Source: Petrosia ficiformis (lineage: Eukaryota; Porifera; Demospongiae; Haplosclerida; Petrosiidae). From it: 64,000 nucleotides of DNA. Numbering within the stretch: the stretch's first letter is position 1; the number at the start of each line of letters is the position of its first letter. Position numbers and translations under genes: made by a program. Shown here in pieces: positions 57,398-64,000 of the stretch. The DNA lies in assembly GCA_947044365.1 (NCBI GenBank), contig OX345638.1:6581201-6645200 (forward strand), given 5' to 3'. Below the pieces are notes generated by a model. That model did not search any database. It had not been told where the DNA came from and worked only from the letters and a program-made list of their open reading frames with translations.

Positions 57398-58672
57398 TCA
57401 TTTGTCATCCAATACAACATCTTCAACACAGTCTTCATGCAACCACTGCCCACAGCCAAGGGCAATCCATTCTGCACCAGTTCGCTCAATGACATCATCG
57501 TCATACGTACAAAAACATATACAGCACACACCATCCTCTGTTACTATAGATTTCTTTGCTTGAGGTATATCTTGGTCAAAATCAAGTGGCTTACGTCTCT
57601 TTCCTCTTTGGGCTTGTTCCCTTATATTAAAATGTTCCTTTTTATCTTGAGCGACTTTTTTGGTCGAATTTGTCTTTGTTTTTCTAGCTTTTTCTTTTGC
57701 CTTCTTCACTCGTTCTTCTTCTTTTCTCTTTAACTCTTGTTCTTTCTGTTTCTTCTTTTCCTCTCTCTCTCTCCTTTTTCTCTGTTTTTCTTCCAACTGC
57801 TCTTGCTTCTGCTTCTCTTTATCTTCAATTGCAGCAAGTGATGCTGCACTAGTCAGAAGTCGAGCACGTGGTATTGGCTTTTGTATAGTTCTGACTTGAG
57901 TGTTATCAGTAGGATGAACCAAAAACTTTGATACAGTAGAATCTGAACCAGAAGATGTTGTTGATACTGTTGTTACATCCTTTGAGGATGCTACTGCTGG
58001 AGACATTGACGCAGCAGTAATTGTGACGGGAAGTGGAGCTTCCTCATTACAGATTAACAAAGGGGTTTGTGGAGAAACTGAAGAGATATGAGCTAATACT
58101 GAGAGATCATTAAGAACCTCATCTGGTAGAAATTGTGGATGGTATAATTTAAGCCACCAAACATAGTCTTCATCTGTAAAGATATTGTAGCATTCCGTAC
58201 TATCTCCTCGAAATAGAGTTAAAACATCCTGTCTTTCTAGAAAACGACGCCACCAACAATCACTGATTTTATTTCGTACCAGTACTCCTTTCTCAATAGC
58301 CACTGATTCAACAACATTCAATACATCCTTATGTGTCTTACCATAACCAAGACCAGCACAACTCTTAACAAACTCAGCTAACTCCTTTTCTTCTACTGGA
58401 GTTAAGTAAGGTTTTGGCCCTGGCTTTCTTCCATGTAAAACTCGACCACTTATTCTACCTTTTAGGGTACTTTTGGGAATGCCATGATCTAAAGCAGCTC
58501 TATTTACGCCACTTTCTCTAGTTTCAACTGCTTCTATAGCCTTTTTCATTCCCTCCTCAGTCCACTTCTTCCTTTTGGTAGACTGCCGTGGTTTCACTGC
58601 TGTTGATATAGACGGAGGAGCAGATTTTGAGCGTCTATGTGTCAGGCCTCGTCTCTTCTTCCCTCGTGGCAT
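57398..58672 (-). CDS. Pogo-like DNA-binding protein with coiled coil and C-terminal zinc finger, DDE domain missing
   Basis: An intact 424-codon frame from the ATG at 58672. The N-terminus is basic. A Psq-type helix-turn-helix follows (WTEEGMKKAIEAVETRESGV, GIPKSTLKGRISG), then a second CENP-B-like DNA-binding region (LAEFVKSCAGLGYGKT, WWRRFLERQDVLTLFRGD). Where pogo/Tigger-type transposases have the DDE endonuclease there is only a short Asp/Trp-containing piece. A Ser/Thr linker, a long Lys/Glu helix (LEEKQRKRREREEKKKQKEQ) and a C-terminal Cys/His cluster follow (CCICFCTYDDD, GCGQWLHEDCV), resembling the PHD-like finger of sponge pogo relatives. It is a nuclear DNA-binding protein, either a non-autonomous transposon product or a domesticated gene. 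An upstream exon candidate (58824-58734, ending CPVCG before GTAAGA) may be its 5' part. Confidence 0.8.
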   Translation of the reverse strand: MPRGKKRRGLTHRRSKSAPPSISTAVKPRQSTKRKKWTEEGMKKAIEAVETRESGVNRAALDHGIPKSTLKGRISGRVLHGRKPGPKPYLTPVEEKELAEFVKSCAGLGYGKTHKDVLNVVESVAIEKGVLVRNKISDCWWRRFLERQDVLTLFRGDSTECYNIFTDEDYVWWLKLYHPQFLPDEVLNDLSVLAHISSVSPQTPLLICNEEAPLPVTITAASMSPAVASSKDVTTVSTTSSGSDSTVSKFLVHPTDNTQVRTIQKPIPRARLLTSAASLAAIEDKEKQKQEQLEEKQRKRREREEKKKQKEQELKRKEEERVKKAKEKARKTKTNSTKKVAQDKKEHFNIREQAQRGKRRKPLDFDQDIPQAKKSIVTEDGVCCICFCTYDDDVIERTGAEWIALGCGQWLHEDCVEDVVLDDK

Positions 58673-59276
58673 GTTTGTAGAATTAAAAAATTAATAAAAT
58701 CACCAGTAAACATGAAGACGTCCTTTCTCTTACCTCCACACACTGGGCATTTGCCGTATGTCCGTAAATATCTGCACACTTTCGTACTCTTCCGGTCACT
58801 CGAAGAAATTGCTAGACCTGTCACACGTGGTCGATAATTGGCAGACTACGCTATTCTTGCCATTTTTTGTATTGTACGCTAGTCAAATGACTCTTCTCTC
58901 AATAAAAAATAATTTATGAGACATTTAAAAGCTAATCACACTAAATTATGACAATGAATAATAGCATTTATTATTGTTATACAATTATCACTACTATATT
59001 ATATCATTTTTACAATTATGACTATAATTAAATGTCTTTTTCAATATGTATTTATCAAATAAATAAATTAAGTATATAATTAGTGCAATACTGTATAGCA
59101 GGAAACTTATGCTAGTGCAAACTTTTGTGATTTGTTTCTATGAACAAGATTAGCAACTCATGGTTTATGTAATTACGTTACAGTACATACATGTACATAC
59201 ATCTACCACTCCCATATATTGTACTTGCCCACCATGTGGCAGGTGTAAAATTCTGTAATTTGGAGAAGATGGTAAG
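58673..59276. other. Upstream region of the pogo-like gene
   Basis: A minus-strand segment (58824-58734) with an ATG and a GTAAGA donor could be a first exon (KCPVCG at its end). The rest, 58850-59276, is AT-rich with no coding signal. Confidence 0.45.
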
Positions 59277-59760
59277 CTTCAGCATGGAAGCTATGGTGAG
59301 AGGCTAGTACATTTATGAAAGTATATGGATTGCTGTGATACATGAAGAGTTACAGTACCAGAGAGAATTAGGAAACTCTTATGATCCTTTCTCAGTGGCA
59401 GTAATGAAAAATGATTTGAACGTGAGCCATATTTCCAAGGAAGATTTCATTTGTATGTTCTATCTTTCTGCTTCATGGAGGATCTATTTACAGTAGAGTT
59501 ATTGGTTCAAAATGCTATTCGGCACATTGTGAAGAACATCACAACAGAAGAGAAGAAGTCGAATGATCATCACATGAATTATGCTCAGTCTCTCCTGAAG
59601 AATCAATTTCCTTCATTGAATGGACTCATCTCCACCCCTGCTTGTATTAAGACAATACTCTCAAGAAAGCTCCAACATGATCCAGGTCATACATTCCCGT
59701 GGAGATCACTGGATTGTAGTATCAACAATCAAGTGTAAAGAAGGCACAGTAAAAGATTAT
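59277..59760 (+). pseudogene. HIRAN-like and Ulp1-like transposon relic
   Basis: In one frame after an early stop: YESIWIAVIHEELQYQREL, GNSYDPFSVAVMKND, which fits the HIRAN-type domain of invertebrate transposon-associated proteins. Downstream, SLLKNQFPSLNGL precedes, in another frame, IQVIHSRGDHWIVVSTI and DYDSVYTL, which fits the Ulp1/C48 peptidase-like core (the His of GDHW is catalytic in relatives). Stops and frameshifts show that it is dead. Plus strand, opposite to the neighbouring transposase relic. Confidence 0.6.
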
Positions 59761-59768
59761 GACTCTGT

Positions 59769-60480
59769 CTATACTCTATAGCTCCATAGATTGTCAAACA
59801 AAAGCTGTAGATAATCTTTCATGTGGATCATCTGTAGAATTAGCAAAAATGCATAAGGAAAAACAATTAAATCTATCATTCTCTCCTCATTATACCAATG
59901 ATTGGCAGTATAAGTTAAATGTCCGTCTTTAGGAAAGTTAACATGGGGAATGGTTGCGGAGGTCTTCCCTTGATACATCACTTCAAATGGGATGAGCTCA
60001 CCTGTCCTGGTGCCACAGACGACCACGGTGATTTGTCACTTATCCTTCATGTCAGCTATTTCTACTCTCTTCAATTTCTTCAACTCCATGGTCTATGAAA
60101 TTTCTGGTACTATGCTTACCCCAGTTTCGTAGCAATTAAAAACCAAGTCAGGTGGGATCTCGTCCAGATCAATAATGGCTTTGATGTCAATCAGGAACTG
60201 TTCACATACCTCCTCGAAATTAGCGACAGTCATTTTAGCTGTTGAGCTTCACTTTACAGAACCAATTCTATGCAGAAAAGACTTTGCCCAAGGGTTTGAC
60301 ACTTTAATGGGCCCTCCATGCTATGACAGTAGGTTCATGTCATGTTTTTTATAATGACTGTTGCAGCTGCCATCACTATGGTTGATGTAACTACACCACC
60401 TCCATCTCTCACAGCTTTAATGTAGCATGACTTGGTTGTCAAGTTTTTTTCCTAACAATAATGAACGCCTTATTAGAAGT
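59769..60480 (-). pseudogene. Pogo-like DDE transposase relic
   Basis: Minus-strand pieces of the DDE domain: DLDEIPPDLVFNCYETG near 60140, where relatives have Asp (N-x-D-x-TG), then VVVCGTRTGELIPFEVMYQG and FPKDGHLTYTANHW to 59769. The Asp-to-Tyr change in the second catalytic motif and several stops make it inactive. It is not contiguous with the DDE-less gene at 57398-58672 but may derive from the same superfamily. Confidence 0.72.
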
Positions 60481-60741
60481 CAAGGTTTTAATCACGAATT
60501 TGTCATTTCCCTGACGTAAAAGTATCTCAGTTTGAACTATCTACGTAGACTCATAGCAAAACACACTATAGAAGATTAAGAAGACAAACTGTCAAAGTGT
60601 CAAGTAATTCTATTAATTAATTGAACATCAGGTGAGCTTGGAAACATTCGCGGATATTAACTTTCATGTTTAGAGCCCAATTTGTGAAAATCGTGAAAGT
60701 TTATGGATCATGAAAGTTTCCCGATATACAGTATATGTATA

Positions 60742-60855
60742 GGTTATATTACGGAACAAGTGTTATATCAGATTTATAAACACCGAGCCTGAGGTCGTAG
60801 CCTGAGGGCGAGTTGTTAATAAATCTGATATAACACGAGTGCACGTGATATAACC
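60742..60855. repeat. Second foldback element with CGAGG...CCTGAGGGCGAG centre
   Basis: The 114 bp fold on themselves: GGTTATAT / ATATAACC outside, GTGTTATATCAGATTTATAA / TTAATAAATCTGATATAACA inside, and a centre related to that of the foldback at 3632-3768. Confidence 0.8.
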
Positions 60856-60868
60856 AATATATATCTTG

Positions 60869-61347
60869 CTTAGCTCAAACATCAAAGGATCACTGTGCAT
60901 GGTCAGAGACAGAGGTCAATCGGGTCATTGTGATGGCAGAGAAAGAAAATTGTGAGCTGCCTCTGCAGCGAAGAAACGCAAACTTTCACTTTCTCTAAAT
61001 AGGGAGCGCCGGTTTAATGTAGTCTCCGAAAACGAAATTTAGAATTTAGAAATTTAGAAAAACGTCAGGTACCTAAAACTACAGATGATAGTATCCGATG
61101 AAATCAAAATGGAGACTAATATCAGATCCACTCAAAGGAAAGGAACACTAATTTTGAAAAAAACTAATTTGCTGTATTGATTATTTACTCTTCTACTTGA
61201 TTGTTGATTTCAATTTAAACAATTCTATTCAATGTTAAGGTGTTAAGAAGGTGATAGGGTTTATATCAAACATCTAAGGGTTATATAAGACCCATGGGCT
61301 TATATCACATTTATATCCCAGTTATTTTCTTTGATGTTTGAGCTAAG
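60869..61347 (+). mobile_element. 479-bp TIR element with a Crypton-like N-terminal remnant
   Basis: Exact 19-bp inverted repeats CTTAGCTCAAACATCAAAG lie at 60869-60887 and 61329-61347. Inside, an ATG at 60933 opens MAEKENCELPLQ. After a frameshift KKRKLSLSLNRERRFNVVSE follows, the lysine-rich start of proteins like the one at 3466-3050. The rest is missing. Confidence 0.6.
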
Positions 61348-64000
61348 TATGATATATATATAAATATATATACATGTATCTATAATCAATCTGGTATTTA
61401 ATTTCAGAACTGATTTTTCGTCACTATAATTACATGTATATATGTACATGTATACTGAAAACATGAAATAATAACTATTATGATAATTTCAAAAGTCCTC
61501 CACTATGATTACAATAATAATTATTATTATTTTTTTATTGGGCTCTCCTAATATGGTTTTTCTAAGCAATTCCAAACTGGAGAATTTGAAATTAACACTC
61601 ACTGATATTATCAATATCACTATACTAGTCACCATAATATATAACATCAATCATAATCACCTTGATCTTAAACATGTTTAAGATAATCACCATAGTAATT
61701 ATAAACATAGGTGGTGACAGACACTGTCAATTGGGACAGTGTACATGTATATATAGAATATAATAAATGATGATATCACTGCAAATGTAATTAATTTTAT
61801 CTTATTGAATCAGTTTATTGCAGATCATTCATCACACTCACTATGAATAATTAATTTTGCCAAAACTCTTGCATAGTCCATGTTCCATTATAACTTATCA
61901 TTCCTGCAACTGTCAATATGTAGTCTAGTGTATACAGCCCCTACCCTCTAAATGAGGGAGAGCTAACACAAACTTAGTGGCCTAGAACAGTTGCTCGGCA
62001 GAAATTTGGCGCAGCTTAAAATGTTCCCACATTCATTAGCAATGAGGAGTGTGATCATATTAAATGTCACTTAATTAATCAATGGTTCAATAAGCACTAT
62101 TCTACTAGTGATTGGAAAGTTGGAATTCGGACTACAAGTTAAGTTGGTAAGTACATGTATATTTATTTAAACTATGTTTTAATATATTCACAATTTTTTT
62201 AAGAACGATTCCTAAAGCAAATGAATGAAATTCACTTTTCACTGGGTAAACATTTTCCCAGTGCCCGGGTCTGAACTGGTCTAGCCTCATACCAAGGCTT
62301 TTTAAGATAGCAGAGAAGAAATCCCTGGATTCAACTGTTTGCACCCACACTAATTAATGTTTTAATTTCCTACATTTCTGAGGTGAACATGACACTAATG
62401 TAATCCTTCAGTTTCACTTAGTTGAATTAAACAATATGGTTAGTTTAGATCCAGTGATCTCTGTTCTTTACAGCTACGTAGATATCCTGATGTTGTTCTA
62501 AACCAGAAGTAGATCTTGGTCGTCATATTGTATTCTATAAATTTAGTGAGCATGCATCATTTTGCATGTTAATTAGCACATGCACAAACAGACGAACTCA
62601 GGCTGTTTTTCTCCAAGGGCCTGGGTATGAGGGTAATCTGATCCAGGTCTAGCTACACTAGTTAAACACGAAATGATTTGTGCACAATTTATGTATAGGC
62701 AGGAAGTGTAAATAGTCATTCAATACATTTTATAAAACCCAGGATTATAACTGGAAAGAAGCTGTTGTGTAATGATCATTGTTGAGTGGTTATAAGAATA
62801 CAGTATTTAAATGTTTACCATTGTAGTAGGAACCATGATGCCACAGAGGGGTGTTTCCCTAATATAACCTATATCTATAATAAATTGTTACTTGTCCATA
62901 TGTACAGCATACACCAATGTAGCTCAACTGAAATATGTTAGTTATTCATCAAAAAGGGTGTGGTTAGGAAAATCGTGTGCATCCAGAAAAACATGTTTGG
63001 CGAACTTACACATATACCTTCTTTATCTATGTACACTAAGCCAAACAAACTCTACATATAATAATTACCAACAATGTGGTTAGTATAACTTGTAAATAAA
63101 AGGGAGAAACATTATTGTATGATTGTAATTGTTGTGCTTTATAAAATGTGTAAGTTCTACCTCAATATTACTAAGGCTTCAGTTTGTACATGATCAGCTA
63201 ACAAAATGTCTTCAAAAGTTTCATAGATATCAACATTGGACTAGAGCACATATTAAAACTGCTATCGTAAGTTACAAATTCTTAAGAGGACCAATTATCA
63301 AAATGTGAAGACTACAACATGATACCTTCTGAAACTTATATATAAGTGACAGTCTAATTCCTTATATGGTGATGATAATTGAGCATTACAAAAGGTACTG
63401 AGTACTGATATTATGTGTGGAGTGATTCAGTCATTGTATTTCACTTGTTGTACTTCTGTTACATGTACATATTCAAAAAGGTATGTCATCTCCGAGGTGG
63501 AGAGCTACTGAATTCAATAATTGAGGTCCCTTCATGTTTAAGAACGACATTCATTCTAATTTCCTAAGGTTATTTCCACTTAATATATTTATAATTATTA
63601 ATTACTCAATCAATAAAACCTAAAGTAGTCAAACTATTCTTCAACAAATTTCAATCTAAAGGTGTTTGTTTTGAACTAAAATGTTGTATTACTATGTTGG
63701 TATAGAATACAGTTCCTGTTCGGTGGGCCGATATGGGCACATAACACCTGTGAGATAATTGCTCAAAGAGGTAGTGTTTCCCACAAAATGTATTAAGCAC
63801 ATTATACAATGTACTTTAAAGAGCAAAGCGGAAAACACACCATTAATTAATATAAGAGTAGTGGACGGTAACAAAAACTTCCACTGCTTTCCTACACATT
63901 TTGAAACGGGGTAGCCATGATTGAAAGCCTTGCTACTAACCTTGAAAATACTCAGATAGAACACAAAGCTAGTTAAAGGTCCATGCATATATGATCACTG
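61348..64000. other. No gene recognised; one weak inverted repeat
   Basis: AT-rich. An inverted pair CCTCATACC(C)(A)AGGC at 62285-62298 and 62619-62633 could bound a MITE of about 350 bp. A minus-strand 98-codon frame at 63988-63692 has no motif or splice support. Confidence 0.5.

Noticed and set aside
62132..62350. 72-codon minus-strand frame
   Set aside because: It overlaps the arm of a weak inverted repeat and shows no motif.
63692..63988. 98-codon minus-strand frame at the window edge
   Set aside because: Hydrophobic, with no motif or splice evidence. It could belong to a gene outside the window but cannot be supported here.

Overview
This is a eukaryotic, AT-rich window, and it looks like a sponge genome (a demosponge of the Amphimedon type). 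That is inferred from the protein families: ROCO GTPase, ZU5, Death, RING/TRAF-zinc-finger and kelch modules cut into many short exons, mostly by phase-1 introns, among DIRS-like, Ty3/gypsy, pogo, hAT and Crypton-like transposon debris. No rRNA, tRNA, CRISPR or bacterial-type operon was recognised. All host genes I can support lie on the minus strand.

Layout. 1-2.5 kb is AT-rich, with one copy of a dispersed repeat. 2.5-8.4 kb is a Death - sponge-specific domain - RING - TRAF-zinc-finger gene. Its 3' part is interrupted by a foldback element and by a terminal-inverted-repeat element carrying a Crypton-like N-terminal domain. 8.4-10.3 kb is intergenic. 10.35-25.0 kb is a 21-exon gene whose reading frame I could follow through every splice: kelch propeller, coiled coil, ZU5, acidic linker, UPA-like region and a C-terminal helical domain (about 1275 aa). 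One of its introns holds a decayed DIRS-like retrotransposon and a long perfect-looking palindrome. 25.0-27.1 kb holds TIR elements and a partial terminal exon. 27.3-36.4 kb is a paralogue with a Roc-COR GTPase in place of the kelch propeller, then coiled coil, ZU5, acidic/basic linker, UPA-like region and Death domain, with one or two alternative 3' exons. 36.8-40.75 kb is a broken Ty3/gypsy element with LTRs. 41.2-55.65 kb is a string of ankyrin-repeat exons, two of them copies made by a local segmental duplication. Their splice phases allow fusion with the Roc-COR gene. 56.7-61.35 kb is transposon-rich: a hAT-type element with an 8-bp target duplication, a pogo-like protein lacking its catalytic domain, HIRAN/Ulp1-like and pogo transposase relics, and a second foldback plus Crypton-like remnant. 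61.35-64 kb shows no supported gene.

How the genes may work together. Death, RING/TRAF, Roc-COR and ZU5-UPA-Death modules are typical of apoptosis and innate-immune adaptors. The two large paralogues share their C-terminal signalling half and differ in their N-terminal sensor or switch half (kelch versus ankyrin/Roc-COR). I read the region as a sponge signalling-receptor cluster diversified by exon shuffling, tandem exon duplication and transposon insertion. Domain names rest on motif recognition by eye; no database search was run.
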